Source: Ancylostoma caninum
Lineage: Eukaryota; Nematoda; Chromadorea; Rhabditida; Ancylostomatidae
Assembly (NCBI GenBank): GCA_037903475.1
Contig: JBAJFG010000421.1
Location: 744,001-808,000, forward strand
Length of the DNA: 64,000 bases
Direction: 5' to 3'
Numbering within the stretch: position 1 is the stretch's first letter; every line of letters starts with the position of its first letter. The notes under the pieces are model-generated. The model was not told the origin of the DNA. It saw nothing but the letters and a program-made list of their open reading frames with translations, and searched no databases. Below are positions 36,686 through 49,767 of this stretch, in pieces. The translations under genes were made by a program, and so were the position numbers.

Positions 36686-36799
36686 TTCGTTCATTCATTC
36701 ATTCATTCATTCATTCATTCATTCATTCATTCATTCATTCATTCATTCATTCATTCATTCATTCATTCATTCGTTCGTTCGTTCCGTTCATTCATTCAC
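36686..36799 (+). repeat. (ATTC)n microsatellite, second array
   Basis: Almost pure ATTC units, flanked by GTTC variants on both sides. Same motif and orientation as the array at 13838-14022. Confidence 0.95.
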
Positions 36800-38090
36800 T
36801 CATTCATTCTCTGTCTGTATCGACACTATGGCTTTTTGAGAAAAACCCCAACACCATATTTGGCAACCGCTCACCCATGCATGCCTCATCACTAAGTGTT
36901 TAAAAGAAAACCAAAAATAATCCTTAGATTGCTGAATCATCTGCAGGACTCTTCCGATTATAGTGGCGATAGTTTAATCTGTCATCTGAATGAGCTATTA
37001 GACTCTTAATGGCCCAACAAAAACGATTTAGTCTTGATGAAGGACTAGTTCCTAAGCCATGACTAAAGAGTTCCTTCCAGAGATCGTCAGATGATGATCA
37101 TTTTGGTAACAAGTAAAGCAAAGTTGAAGCTTCTACTGCATTTACCTCTGATGTTAGACAGATAGTTTGAGAATTCATGTGAATTCATGAATGAATTCAG
37201 ACTTTCAACGGTTTCTTCAGAGCGAAGTCGTGCATCCAATCAGTAGAGCCAGATGGAGAGCTAAGGAAAATTAGAAAAACCCTCTGACTTCGTCAAATAG
37301 AGTGCCAATTCGGCAGAATCAAAGGTTATAAGATTTCTCAACATACTCAGAAAAGAATCCACTGCAATTTCTCATCATCAATTCTCTTTTTCATTCTTTT
37401 TTTTTTCAACATGACTCAGAAAAGAATCCACTGCAACATCTTATCATCAATTCTCTTTTTCATTCTTTTTTTTTTGTTTTGTTCTAGTTCATGAGAATAG
37501 GAGAGTTTCAATAAATGATGATGGAATTTCGGTGAACCGTGAGAGGTCGTTTCTCATGCAAACCTACGCTCGCTTGTTCTGTGCAAATGTCTTCTTACTT
37601 AACGTGTACTGTAATGTTGTGGTATAATACAAAGCCAAAAATATAGGTAGGTCCACATCAAATGCGACGCAGAAAACTAGCCACATCTTTGCACTGATTT
37701 AATCAAATGAGGAATTTTTAGTTTTATTCATTGGACACAGAAATTATACTTAATATTTCACATACATACACATTTTACTATACATATACATTCGAGATGA
37801 TGGCCTTTAGCTTCAGCACGCTTAATCTCTTCCTGGAATCCTTGCGAATGCGCGTGGTCATTTCTTTCGTCCTACGCCTTAAACGGAACTCTTTTTTAAA
37901 AGAGGAGGCCCTTGGCTCCAAGACTGACTAGGTAGGTATGTAGTAAGCTCAAAGGATTCATATTGGGGGTGTTCGGCGACGAAACTTCCTTCCATTTCAT
38001 TTTCTTTCGTCCGGAAACCCGAAAGGTTGGTCTCCCACAATTCCAGTGCTTTCTCTGCCCTGTGGGCTAGTGCCCAGATGGTGGAACTTC
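36800..38090. other. Intergenic with one tandem duplication
   Basis: At about 37344-37476 a segment of some 74 bases (ACTCAGAAAAGAATCCACTG through CATTCTTTTTTTTTT) is present twice in tandem with few differences. No gene is supported elsewhere in this stretch. Confidence 0.5.
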
Positions 38091-38507
38091 TTAAAGGCAG
38101 CGTTCCACCTCAAGATCGTCTTTAAGATTTCAATGTGAAAAGAATCTCCAGGAGCTGGTGATCACAACGATATACGTGATTCCATGCAAGGCTGCTGAAA
38201 AACCCCATTTCCGAACCCCAATTTTTAAGGAGCCTTCGGGTGGAGCCGGGAGTGGAGGTAAGTAACTTTCCGAATAATTCACTCCAGGAAGCGCACCTCT
38301 TGAAGAAATTTGTATTCGTCGTGAGAGTTCGTCATCAACTCCCTAACAGAATAGAAACTGTCTTCCATGTATGACTAGCAAAGGAGTTCACGGTCCGGAA
38401 ACCCTGCAATTCCGCCTCGGCTCCGGAGCCAATGCGGGATTGCAGGGTTCCCGCCCAACGTACTCCCTTGTTCGCCGCTACTGGAACCCACTGGGACGCT
38501 GTCTTGA
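38091..38507. mobile_element. TTAA-type miniature element, decayed right end
   Basis: Begins TTAAAGGCAGCGTTCCACCT. The right end (GGGACGCTGTCTTGAA) matches the complement with changes and has lost the TTAA. About 417 bases, no reading frame of note. Confidence 0.6.
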
Positions 38508-39468
38508 AATAAAATGTTAATAAAATGAAAATTTTGCGTTAAAAATCAAAGAAACCTTTCACATGTTGTTCTTTCCATTCCAAATGCCTTTATTTTGTTT
38601 GCCTTTTTATGAATGCATTAGGTCGCACTGCGTATTTAAAAGAAAGGATAAATTAAAATTTTCGTATGATTTTTGCGACCACCTACCTCATCAGCGTTCC
38701 CAAGATTTGCGGTTTTTTTTCAACACTTTTTTTGGGGCCGAAAACGTCGAATAGTGAGTGTGCCATGTCGAGTTCAAGTTTAGTGTGCTTATGTGCGTTA
38801 TGGATGAGTCAACTTTCACGTTGTTTGCGATTAGTTTATGACTTGAAGTCCACAAGAACGCTGCACTGTTAAACTGCGAATTCATCAAGTCGTCAAAACA
38901 GCGCGTGAAGGGCATTCGGACAAAAAATGACTTTAAACAGGTAATTCTCCAAATACTAAGACCACGATGCAGAGCTCTCAACAGTGTTTTTACTCGTGTC
39001 ATGAATTTTATCTCAAGGCTAGAATCACGCGGTCACAAAAATTTAATAAATAGGCAAGAACAATGACAAGTTTATTGTTGCTGTGGCATGTACTTTTTGT
39101 GACTTGAGAGCTTCCTCGATTTTCATCACAAAATGGCCCAATTCTAAGAGATTCTATTTCTAAACGAAACTAGGTCTACAGCAATGAAGTCAACTCGCAC
39201 ATAAAATGTTTGAAAATGAATTTATAACTATGGAAATGTCTAGTGTTTATTCGTAATATAGTACTATGCTGAAGTAGAGACTGGTTTGCGAAGCGAAACA
39301 AACCATAAATCGCATAGATGTAAGAAGTTTTTTTTTTCGTTTTTGAGACCGGAATGAGGTCGAACACCAATTCGGGGGGGGGGGGGGAGAGAGTCGGATG
39401 CGTGAATTTGATTAACCATAGTAAAAGTGCTAGCATAAGCCAATTTTGTCCCTTACCTGTGTCTGGAT
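38508..39468. other. Intergenic, no supported gene
   Basis: AT-rich; a run of 12 G lies at about 39375-39387. Open frames at 38563-38754 and 38691-39002 lack recognisable domains and splice partners. Confidence 0.4.
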
Positions 39469-39573
39469 GCATCATTGACATTACCTAGGGTAAACGCGTT
39501 AATGACCGTGGTGGCGACGGGTAGATTTGTGGGGTGTTAATGCGCTTGCCCTAGGTAATCACAATGATGGGTG
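39469..39573. repeat. Palindromic 'GATTACC-GGGTAA' repeat, copy 2
   Basis: Left arm includes CATTACCTAGGGTAAACGCG and right arm includes CGCTTGCCCTAGGTAATCAC. The pairing spans roughly 35-40 bases per side, the longest of the family in this window. Confidence 0.65.
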
Positions 39574-42346
39574 CGGTCTCTAAAACCCAACAAGATTCTT
39601 ACCAACTCATGAGGTTGTACAGATCCAGCTGCTAGCATTAGGTAGTTGTTCTTCAACGATGTATGAGCCCAGTAATCATCGCCGTGGCATCAATCGATTA
39701 TCGATTGGGGACTACATCGCGTCTTTCGCTTTGGCGGTCTTGAGGCATAGCTTATCATGAGTGTAAGAATACGCATCATTCCAATGAATCCTTGCTAAGA
39801 ACTCCTTCTAGTGATGGGTTAAGAGCAGTGCGACTTACGTGGGAATTGCTGTGATCAATCTGTTTATACTACCTAGCTATCGAAATTGATTTTCAAGATG
39901 AGGACAGAGGCATTCTGACGCAAATTCGCTAAACAATTGTTGGGGAGTGCTGAAATGTGATGCGGATCTTTTCCTTGAAGTTCAGGTGTATTGATGAGTG
40001 TTCCACCTGCAACTCCGTTCTCTTTTTCTCATTCTAGGATGCCTTTGGTGGGATGCTTTCAATATTGGGTGGTTTAACATAGTTCTAATTTTCTCTGAGG
40101 TGTCGCATGACATACACAGTCATTGCGTGCTTGAAGTCTGAGTGTGTCAGAAGTAAATCCAAAAGAGATTAGATATGCTGTTTTTGAGTTGGCATATTTA
40201 AAAACATCTACAGATTGCTCGCATCTTATTCTAAATTGTTTCTATATGTCTTTAGGAGGCGGTCAAGACGAACGCCGTTTCATTCGCCGTTCCACTGTTG
40301 CTTTATATTACGTACGTACATGAGCCCATTCAAGCACACCATTGGTTCAAAGGAGTGAAATATGAGAAAAAGCTTAGTAGTCACCGCTACAATACATACA
40401 CATGGGAACTACTTCCGCTTCTATAGAACTATCATTAGAGATGTCCACGATTTGTTTATGGTACCAGTCGAAAATCCTAAACAAAACTTCGTCGTTCTCA
40501 GACCTAAATAGAGGAAAATGCATACAGGAAAGGGCACTAGAAAAAGGAAAACTTTTCCTGCTGTTCATGATTGCTCCAGAAACAACTATACTACTACTAC
40601 ATGAGGCTCCGGAATACAATAGCTCCATATTATCAATCTCAAATGTGATGATGAGTTACGGATCCATTGCAAGGATTTTTCTTAAGTAGAAAAAGAAACT
40701 TGCAAAATTTTTTTGTTGTACTAGACAGTGGTTCTTCCTCTCCTTTGTCAAGTGTTCGCTAAACCAGTGAAAAAAGTGCCAGTGCACGACAAAATCTAGT
40801 ATGTTAGACTGCAGCATTGTAATCCAAACCAGTTATTCGAGACCAAAACCATCAACACATCGTTTCCTATGAGAAATTCGGTGACTATCACAGTGGCATT
40901 AGTCCAGAAACAATATTATCGAGCCAATCATGTGGTTCTGGTTCTCGCCGATATTGACCTGTGGCAGTTGCCGTCGAGAACAAGGCAGTCCCATTCTAAC
41001 AACAAGGAAGATGCTGTTTTTAACTGGTGTGAGTCAAAACTTGGTCAAAGGTGCATTCTGTTCATTTTGGTGATGTCAGGAACTGAACTAATGGGCAGAA
41101 AAAATGGTGTGACCTCTCTTCTGCAGCTGCGACCGCTGCGTCTATATCTACGAGATTTTCCTGACCCGAGAGAAAAAAATAGACAGTGTCCATGGCCAAA
41201 CAAACATCCAAGGTTTAATTTTCGCCACTGCTGAGGTGCAAAAAAAACCATGGGTGTCAAGTGTGGCATTCGCCACTGTCGCTGCTACACTTGAGCGTTT
41301 TTGAGTGGATCGTTTTTTTTTAGCAAAAACAAATATGCACCCCTTCACCGCTATTTCCGTATCGGAAAAATACGAGGCTCCTAATTTTTTAAAGCGTAGG
41401 GGACTTGGAAAATGGAGAGAAGTTTTTTTTTCAAAGATTTTTCAATCATTAGGGAAACGAAGAAGTTATATATGTGGTCCTAAAACATTCTAGAAAGTAG
41501 GTTCAGAGAAACGCCTCTTTTCCGATCCCTTTCAACTTTGTTTTTGCGTGAGGATATCCATCGTCACATAGTATTTTCTGCATAAGTTTTGGTTCTGTAG
41601 CAATATTTATTTGATTCTTTACTAGTAACCACCCAAGTATTCGAATGAAATAAAAAGATGCTATGAGCAAAAACGAGCCAACGATAGAATGCAATTAAGA
41701 CGGCTAATGAGAAGCAAATGTAGAGTTCCCTTGAGATTCTTGTCAGGGCAGTGGAGAGCTTTCATGCCTTGACATAAAACTCATTCTAAGCACTTTCGTA
41801 ATCTTTAGAATTTCCTTGATTTTGTTTATAATTTCCGAGCCGGAAATTGGAACAATGAAGGGATTTTCGTGATGTAGCCTTTTTGAAATCCATCGCTAGC
41901 ACTAGCACGCAAGAAAACTAAAGCAAGAAGAGAACTAGTAATTCGCGAATCTAGGTCAGAAATAATAGGAAAATCCGCTATCCGCGCTGCAATTCGACGA
42001 CGAAGTTGCGAGAAAACCAGAAACGCTATAAGTGGAGCGATGAAACGTTTACATAACACCGGTTCGACAGGAGTGCCAATATACGGGGTTACGGCGAATT
42101 ATAGTGCGAATAGCGGCCGTCGTTATTCTGAAAAAAGGATAGCACTATGGGTAGCACTCATGCTGCGTCACTAGCTGGTCGACCACAATATGCCATCCTC
42201 ATGGAGTAAGTAAAGAGAAGTTTTAGAAAATACAAGGTGTGAAAAGGTGAATACAATACAAATACATGCTCAGAATTGTTACTGCTTGGGAATCTTAACA
42301 TTTGGCTGGGTCATAAGTATTTTTCCATGAAATGCTGAAAACAGTA
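39574..42346. other. Intergenic, weak exon candidate at 40259
   Basis: On the plus strand an acceptor (GTCTTTAG) is followed at 40258-40317 by a frame with a hydrophobic run (AVSFAVPLLLYITY) and a possible donor (TAC|GTACAT), which could be a membrane-protein exon without visible partners. Open frames at 40869-41234 and on the minus strand at 41826-42059 carry no recognised motif. Confidence 0.3.
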
Positions 42347-43133
42347 CTACAACCCAACCATATTTGACTGCATCCGTTCAATTTTATCTCTATTCTTAGG
42401 AATGCAAGAAAGCTTCGAATGAACCCGCTGGATACAGGGATAGTCGACATATTTAAGCAATGTTTCTCCCTTCGACGAGTCCAAACTTTGCTGGAGTATA
42501 GTCCATGCTCGCAATTTCGAAAAGTATAATCCAGCAGGTATAGGTCACAGCAATAACTTCGTGAGACGTTTGTTGTCATAGTGTAGCGATACATTTTTTT
42601 GCTACGTTCAAGCGCTATCATCGGTTTGTGAGCCAGCAAACCTAGACAAGATCGCAGAATGGCAGCAGCATAAAGTCAAGAGGACTGACAGGTGACCTCC
42701 GATCTTTCTGCGTGGCTGCTGCAGTCCTCTTGCACAAATACTACGGTCCTTCTGGATTTCTGTTGCGATCCTCCTGCACCACTCTCTATACAAAACTATT
42801 CCTCTGAGGTTCTTCTCTGTCTTATTATTCCTGCGGCTCTTGTTTTTTTTTGACCACATGATAGAAATCTCTTTCTGCTACAGGACGCAAGTCTACAATC
42901 TTAGTGCGAAAGGTATTGTCAAGAAAAAGGCATCCATTTTCAATTATTGAATAGATGTTTATATGATGATGTACTTCTAGAGCAGACAAGAATTGGAAAA
43001 AGTTCTCTGTGCTCTCAGGGTAGGCAGAGTGAAAACCACCATAAATCCAGACAGAATTAGCTGGTTTATTAAGTTCACTACTGTATTCTTGGTTAGATAT
43101 AAGCACGATGCCACAGTTTTGTCTTGGACCCAA
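42347..43133 (-). CDS. Unassigned protein, two C-terminal exons
   Basis: Two minus-strand exons in phase 0: 43133-42855 and 42490-42347, about 140 residues to the TAG. The first follows a TGGTAG acceptor and encodes a compact-looking domain: QNCGIVLISNQEYSS, NSVWIYGGFHSAYPES, TENFFQFLSALEV, INIYSIIENGCLFLD and KIVDLRPVAERDFYHV. The second follows a TACTCCAG acceptor and reads SSKGETLLKYVDYPC with further cysteine and lysine residues. The frames stay open with varied, protein-like composition. The donor of the first exon (GTCAAA) is weak, so the true junction may differ. Upstream exons were not found. I do not recognise the family; the alternating hydrophobic strands could belong to an alpha/beta domain, but that is a guess. 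Confidence 0.45.
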
Positions 43134-46100
43134 CTACCAGTTAAGGTTTGCTTGCTGTGAATCATGGGCATTTTTGTTTTTTTTTACGATTTGCCATTAA
43201 TGAAATGTTGTCTTGGAAGTACAAGAACTACAACAGCAAAAAAAGATCTCAAGCTTTTCTACAAATGAGTGAAGCGGACATAATTTATGCATATTTGAAA
43301 TTGACAGCACGACTAGATAGATTAACACTGGTCTTTATTTAATGAATCATACATCAAAATTCTGAATTCGGTGTATGTTAAATTCAATCAAACGTTTGCC
43401 TAGGACCAGCTTAGGACATAATTTGTTGAAAGTATTTCTTCTCAAAGCCTTGATCATTCCATCTATTTACAGCGTCGAGTAGAAGAAATTCTTCTGCGCT
43501 GAACTAAATCGGCAACTACATATTCGCCTTATAATGACGACTAAAAAATCACGTCGTATCGCAGATCGCGCTATCTATTTGACGAAAACGTGGCAAAAAC
43601 CAGTGGGTTCTGATCATTTGGATTATGTCCAGTAACACTCTGATCATGCGGTGCAAACGTTTTTGCTTCGTACAGTGGTACTGCTTGGCAACCAGTTCTA
43701 TCTATTTCTTCTCAATGCCAGCACAACTCGCTTTTTCTGCATTCACCGTTACTCGAAAGAGTGCGCACATTAACAAGAGGAAACATCAAAAGAACTTTAC
43801 TATCATTGGTGATCATTTTTTGGACAACATGGGGAATGTGCGACGAGTGCTTCAGCATTATGATGTCGTGGACAGTGCATTAGCAGGGCTTCACTGAGGC
43901 TCTATCACCCACTATCCAGGATAAACATGATAAAATTTCCAAAGTTGACCTAATGGGCTTTAGCACGTTCACGCTGGGTAACCTCAACTATGATGTTAAC
44001 CATGCAGGGTAACAGTGGCTAGTATGATTGATTATCTTATAGACTACATAGCGCTAAGAGACGCAGGACCTGAAAGTTGGTTTGCTAACCTGGCTTTGCA
44101 TGGGTATGAGTTCATGATTCCTATCCCAAACCAGGAAAAGCTCAACCTACGTGGGGAATACTTCACTTGACAAACCTTGGCTTCGGGAAGATTTCGGCCG
44201 AGCAGAATGACTGTATTTTTGAACATTACGAAACTTTACGTAATTGTTGTCTTCCAAGGAAATGCAATTAATCCAGTGCAGACTCTAAGAATAGTTGAAT
44301 TTCAAATTGTCAAATTGGCAAGCAGAAAAGAAACAACAACAGAAATGACTACTTTTTCGTATGAGAAGAGCATCCTGGGAAAGATTGCCTTCTTCTCTCC
44401 ATGCTATTAAAATGCTCTCAAATTGAATTTTGTCGCCGAGTTGTCAACATAGAGAGCGGGAAACTTGAAGTCCAGAGGTTAACAAAAACAAATAATCAAA
44501 AGGGCCGAGAAAGAGAAAACACTGGAAAATTTGGTCATGAGCAGAAGATTAAAGCCAAATCGTCTGATTTTAGTAGAATTCACTTGTTTCTAAGATATTT
44601 TAACTGAGTTCCACTCAAAACAGTGGTTTGATGCTTTGCGTATAAATCTAGGAATATATTAGTTGAATACAGTACTTAATTTTTCAATTTCATAGTAGCT
44701 TTTCATTAAATGGTTCATTTTTGAACTTTTACACTCAAATATGTATATAGGCTACGGTTTGAACTGCGCGTTAGCGTAGCTATTTCGACAGCTTATTCTT
44801 AGGCTATCCAATTTCTAATAGTAGATTTCCAACAGCTTCAGGATCGTCCTCTTATGTTGACCAACATCACGACTCATGTAGTTAGTCGTAGACTTTGGTC
44901 ATTTGTTCGATCCTGAACGGTGAAATAAAGCTAGTACCTGCTCAAATCCTCGTGCTTGAGAATCTGCCAAATTCCAAGCCTCGCCACAGCGCACCCATCC
45001 TATTGGGTTGGGGAATACGTTTGTGCGGTATTTCATGGGCACAGAAACCACACTGAATGGGTTGCATAGCTTTCAGCTCCATGTCTACAAAAAATTGCTT
45101 TGTTTGAGGTGACTCAATTTGTAACCCGCGACCGCAACTCTTTGATAGAGTTTATGAAATGAATAGGGAACTGATTAAAAAAAAGCTGTGTATGACTGCA
45201 CTAGACAGCGAATTAGAACTCTTACCCATTGGTGAAATAACGCAGAACACAAAAGAGCTCCTCTAGATCGAGGTGTTGTTTTAAGAGTGTCTAACCGCGC
45301 TCCCACTAACATATTTGAGTCCCGCCACGCGGAAATCATACATGCTCGTACAATTTACCACGCCTGGGTAAGCTGGTGCAGGCAAGGCAGCTGCTGTGTT
45401 CACACCATCAAACCACATTTTTTTTCAAGTCGTTAGGATGTCCCACACGTTTTTTGATCGCTTGTTTCCGAATTTTCTTCGACGGCCTTCACGTCTATGT
45501 ACACAACCGCAAAGAACATGCATAGTGCGGTTACGTGCTTCTGCTTAGTAAGCAAGGTGACGCATCACTTTTGAAACAACTGGATACTTTGTAGGCGTGA
45601 CGTCACGCACGTTCAACAAACTGGTTCAACTCTGCTCACAATGCGGTCTCAAGTAGTGGAACGATTCGTCGATCAAGAGTTCCAAAGGTCAACCTCAACT
45701 GGCTCCCGTCCAGGGTGGATACGATAATTGTGAGTTCCGCCGTGGGGTTCAACCGAGGTGCCTTGGATGTATGGCCATTTTCCAGAAGAGAAGGGCATAC
45801 AGATTTTCAAACAAATTTTGTTCATTGGTGTTCCACGACCGGAAAACAGCGTAGGTAAAGCATTTAAATGTAAATGTATGTTTGCTCAGTTTTTCATCGA
45901 CGTTCGTGCAAGGTCACGCGTTTCACGCTTGCAGGGGGATAGAGGACAACCTCATTTGCGAAAAGTTTTTATAGGGATGAGATGCTTGTCGATGTCATGG
46001 ATGAGCGGCTATTACTGGTTGGTCCTTGACAACAAAAACGAAAATACAATTGAATCACCTACGATTTTTTTTATGATTTTTCTAAAAACCACAGGAACAT

Positions 46101-47361
46101 GGCAGTGTGAGTGTGGACCATCGGGATGAACGTAGCCAATAGAGGGTCAATTAGTGAATTTGCTTAAACGTGGCCGTTTCCAATCCATGTCACATATGCT
46201 TGCTTGACAGCGCGCAAGTCCATCCCTAGCATCCGCTCCATGTCAGTGTTCAAGAATTATCCGAGAAAAAATACCTATCGAATTTGACTTGAGGAGCAGA
46301 CTTTCACTTCTATCCTGAGATATCACAGATTCTGAATCAGCTCGACACGGTGACTTCAACAATATGGAACGTTCAGAAATGGACAATTAACCCTTCTTCC
46401 GTGGCCCATATGGTTTGATATGTGGTTTGTGCCGTTAGTCCTTGCGTATCGTGAAAAAAAAACACAAGTGTTGAAAATCACGCCGTAACTGCAACCCACT
46501 GGTGATGAGCCATCGGTCATCTCCCATTGTCGCCAGGAGATTCGAAATTCTGAGTAAAAAACCTCGAGACACGGGTCACCGCTGGTTTTGAGACACTTCA
46601 CACAAACCATTGTTCTTGGCAGCTCAAGCAAACTTTATTCCTAGAGACAGACCACAGACAATTCATGAGATGAGAATCCGTTTTGGAGAAAAGGGAACTG
46701 CGAACGTTCACCTTCTTTCTAGTGGCTTCATTGAATCACTTATATATTCTAGCAGACGAATGTGAAAAAACATCGTCTAGAGGGGTCACCTCTTAATTAA
46801 ATCCCGAAATTTACGTATAACATCAAACAGACATCTCTAATCATTTCTAAAAACAAGAAGCTGTGGCTTAAAGCAGAAAATTTTATTTGATCTTCACTAG
46901 GATGAACCACGTGTTTATTATAACCCAGCCAACCTTCTGGCGAATCCCTTCTGAACACGTAAAAATCTTTCAACCTCAGGTGCCGGAGAATTTCTTCTGG
47001 AATTCCGGTCAGATTCCTTTTACGTTCGTGCCGTCCTTCTCACATTTCCTTCCAGAATCTGAGCGGACACAACCAAGACTGGCATTCACGAAACGCTATC
47101 CAAGTAAAGTAACGATAGCTAGCGTTGTGGGCCTATATGTATCTTGTAGAGTACGTAATTCTTGAAAGCACAGGAAGTGGATGTTGGTTTCCTAGCGTGG
47201 TTTTGTTCTTGTGTGATTAAGCTCACTATGGAACAAATAGGGTTTGCAGCAAAGATCTCGTAATTTGAGTTTTCTTTGGGACATTTCATAACACGAGAAA
47301 TCTTAGGTGATTGTTGTGTGCGGTGTTTATATCACAATTGCGCTTCGCTTTTTCTGTCTTT

Positions 47362-47428
<67 letters not shown>

Positions 47429-48330
47429 TGTCATACTCCGAAAAGGGTGCGCCAAAAAAAACTAAAAACAAAAAAAACATGTTCGGAAGGCGAAAACAGA
47501 TGGGTCTGGGTAGGTCTGAGTCTCGTTATTTGAAAAACGATATACTTAGGTATATTTAGGAACCATTAGCTTATTCCGATTCAAAAATATGAATCCGTTC
47601 GAGTCGAGAATTGAATAGAGCAGTACAGCTCCGGTTGAATAGAGCAGTACAGCTCGTAAACGTAGGGAGACATGCAAGCTTCCTTATTTTCAAATAATTG
47701 AATTTTCAGGAGCAAACATTGAACTGTTCATTGGATTAATTGAATTGTTCGATTTTCATCCGACTCTATGTTTAAAAGCAGCAAGTTGAATCACAATTTT
47801 ATGTTGCCTCCCTCATTCATGTAGTAGATAACGGTAATATCTTCATGTTTTTTTAACGAATGTTTACACTAAGGGCAGTCTCATACGTGCCTTACCATTT
47901 TCCTAGATTTCTTGGATTTCGAGCTCATATTTTTTTCGAAGTGCTTCCGCTAGTTGTGATTGGGTGCTGTCTTCAGGACAAACGACAAGTAACACTGCAT
48001 CATCTTGCAGTCAGAAGACAGTGATTACAGTAAAAAATAACAGAAATAAATAAAAATTGTAGAAAACAGTAAGATAGAAACGGCTTAGCATAGGGTTCAA
48101 AACGGTATCGTTTGCCCCCTTAAGTATAACAGAAAATTACGACACTGATTTCGTCCAGGATAAGGGGCTCAGTTTGTTCAGACAACATCTAGATCTGTGC
48201 TCCGAACGGGTATCACGAACCTGCTATCGACTTTCGCTGAGAGTTCACCTTGTCAGATCTTGAGAAACAAAAGCGAATTTTCTAAGCTATCGCATAGCGC
48301 CGCATCGTATTCGCTTTCGTCGACTTTCAC
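43134..48330. other. Intergenic, scattered open frames and repeats
   Basis: Holds a decayed relative of the 21577 element (about 43985-44125), a partial GGGTAA palindrome (43967-44010), another possible relative at 47078-47200, and a TATT microsatellite (47361-47430). Frames that look protein-like but have no partners or domains: plus strand 43760-43897 (ending DVVDSALAGLH), plus strand 45758-46129, minus strand 46356-46631 (with SWRQWEMTDGSSPVGC). Confidence 0.35.
47361..47430 (+). repeat. (TTTA)n microsatellite
   Basis: Pure TTTA units, about 17 copies, near 47361-47430. Frames through it give Leu-Phe-Ile-Tyr repeats, which are artefacts. Confidence 0.95.
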
Positions 48331-48651
48331 TTATGCGGTATCAGGGTGATGATGACCTTTCGAATTTGCACGCAGGGATCTAAAAACATGAAGCCAAAAT
48401 ATGTGTAGCAGGTAATTGATAATTATCACTAACGTTGTACAGGTTTCCCACTGTAACTGTATTATCGGGTCACTGCTGTTTTGGAGAGTTGGAGGGAAAT
48501 ACCAAATTTTGAAATGAATTAGCAACGTTGATAGGCCTACAAAATAGGCGTTACTGTGAGCAACAAGTGTAATTTCAGTGATTAGCCTAACAGACGACCA
48601 TCCCATTCTGTACTCCGCACACGTAGTTTTGGTAAGCTTTTTTCTAGATTC
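48331..48651 (-). CDS. C-terminal exon(s) of a multi-helix membrane protein
   Basis: A minus-strand frame follows a good acceptor (CTTCTTCCAG) at 48652 and stays open for 106 codons to TAA. It encodes a basic start (ESRKKLTK), a hydrophobic segment (AYFVGLSTLLIHF), and a last helix (TTLVIIINYLLHIFWLHVF) followed by a short basic tail (RSLRANSKGHHHPDTA). The last-helix-plus-basic-tail layout matches the C-terminus of the four-helix gene at 50.4-55.3 kb, so the two may be paralogues in the same orientation. Internal acceptors (CTCACAG, GTTACAG) suggest parts of the open frame could be intronic. Upstream exons were not identified. Confidence 0.4.
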   Translation of the reverse strand, partial: ESRKKLTKTTCAEYRMGWSSVRLITEITLVAHSNAYFVGLSTLLIHFKIWYFPPTLQNSSDPIIQLQWETCTTLVIIINYLLHIFWLHVFRSLRANSKGHHHPDTA

Positions 48652-48669
48652 CTGGAAGAAGGTTAACAA

Positions 48670-49063
48670 AATTGCTCCTCATTTTAAACGACAACAACAA
48701 TAACTGATTATAACAACGACAACAGCTAATTATGACAATGGCGATAACTATTTATGATGAGTTAATTGAAGGTTATCTGTGTATCTGCGTACCGATAATG
48801 CAAGAACACGCAGGAATTTTCTAGGATAGGTGCTTATTTCCTTTGGTTAACTGAGTGACACGTTATTTAGTGAGCCTCAATTCACCAGTAGGCAGTTACG
48901 CTTACAAAGCCCTGACTTAACTATTGCTTCTCGGTGTTAAACATCTTGACGTCTTGACATCCCTTGTAGAAACACCGAACTTCCGCAGGAGTACTTGATT
49001 TGTGACGTGTTAATGGTATGATCGCCTTTGCTTTACTCTGACTTATCAAGGAAGTATACTAGG
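48670..49063. other. Intergenic, no supported gene
   Basis: AT-rich with a CAACAACAATAACTG-type degenerate repeat near 48690-48750. No gene seen. Confidence 0.4.
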
Positions 49064-49496
49064 GGAGTCCGACAACTCGTCATGAAATGTACACTGTTGA
49101 ATTCAGTTTTCGATGCTGATCTCAAATTCGTTTACATTATCTGCTGCGGAGTTCTCTGTGTAGAGTTAAGTGGCATCAACTTGGCTTGTGTAAACCGGCC
49201 AAATCTGACTTTCGAGTTATATTCTGCTGAAAATATGAGCGAAAAGTATTTTAAACATATTGGCTAATAAAAATTAATTAGTACTTATAAAGCTTTCACA
49301 GATCCAGATAAGTTTCCGCGATGTTTTGGCAGTATATATCCATGAAGCTAAATTTTGCGCTGCCTTGCACAAGCTGGAATAAGGCCACGTAGCTCTTCAG
49401 AGAGAACTCCGCAGCAGATCCGGAAAACGAATCTGATATCTGCATCGAAAACTGCATTTGACAGTATACATTTCGTTACGAGTTGCCGGATCACCC
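49064..49496. mobile_element. Foldback element with ~130-bp imperfect inverted arms
   Basis: The left arm (about 49069-49195, starting CCGACAACTCGTCATGAAAT) and the right arm (about 49366-49491, whose complement starts CCGGCAACTCGTAACGAAAT) match along most of their length, sharing for example CAGTTTTCGATGC and TCTGCTGCGGAGTTCTCT. The interior is about 170 bases. No transposase. The transcript of either strand would form a long hairpin. Confidence 0.7.
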
Positions 49497-49535
49497 CCCC
49501 CCCCCCCTCCCGAGTATCCTTTCTTGGTTAGCAGC

Positions 49536-49767
49536 AGCGGAGGCAGAAAGTGGGCAGGAGGGGGGGGCGTGGAAAAGAAGTGGGGTCTCAGCCGCTTTGA
49601 GGACCCAGTGGAAAATAAAATTAAGAAAAATATTAATTATAACAATAAATAATAAATAAAAATTATATTGAAAATAATAATAAAAATGAACAATTAAAAA
49701 TGAACTAATACGAGATTTCTATTTGTATTGTTCCCCCCCCCCCTCCCCCTGCGTCCGCCACTGCTGG
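49536..49767. mobile_element. Small hAT-like non-autonomous element
   Basis: A segment bounded by CAGCAGCGGAGGCA and, at the other end, GCGTCCGCCACTGCTG, so the tips are imperfect inverted repeats of the CAGTGGCGG type common in hAT elements. GGTTAG flanks both sides, as a partial target duplication. Poly-G and poly-C tracts lie just inside each end. The hAT assignment is inference. Confidence 0.5.
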
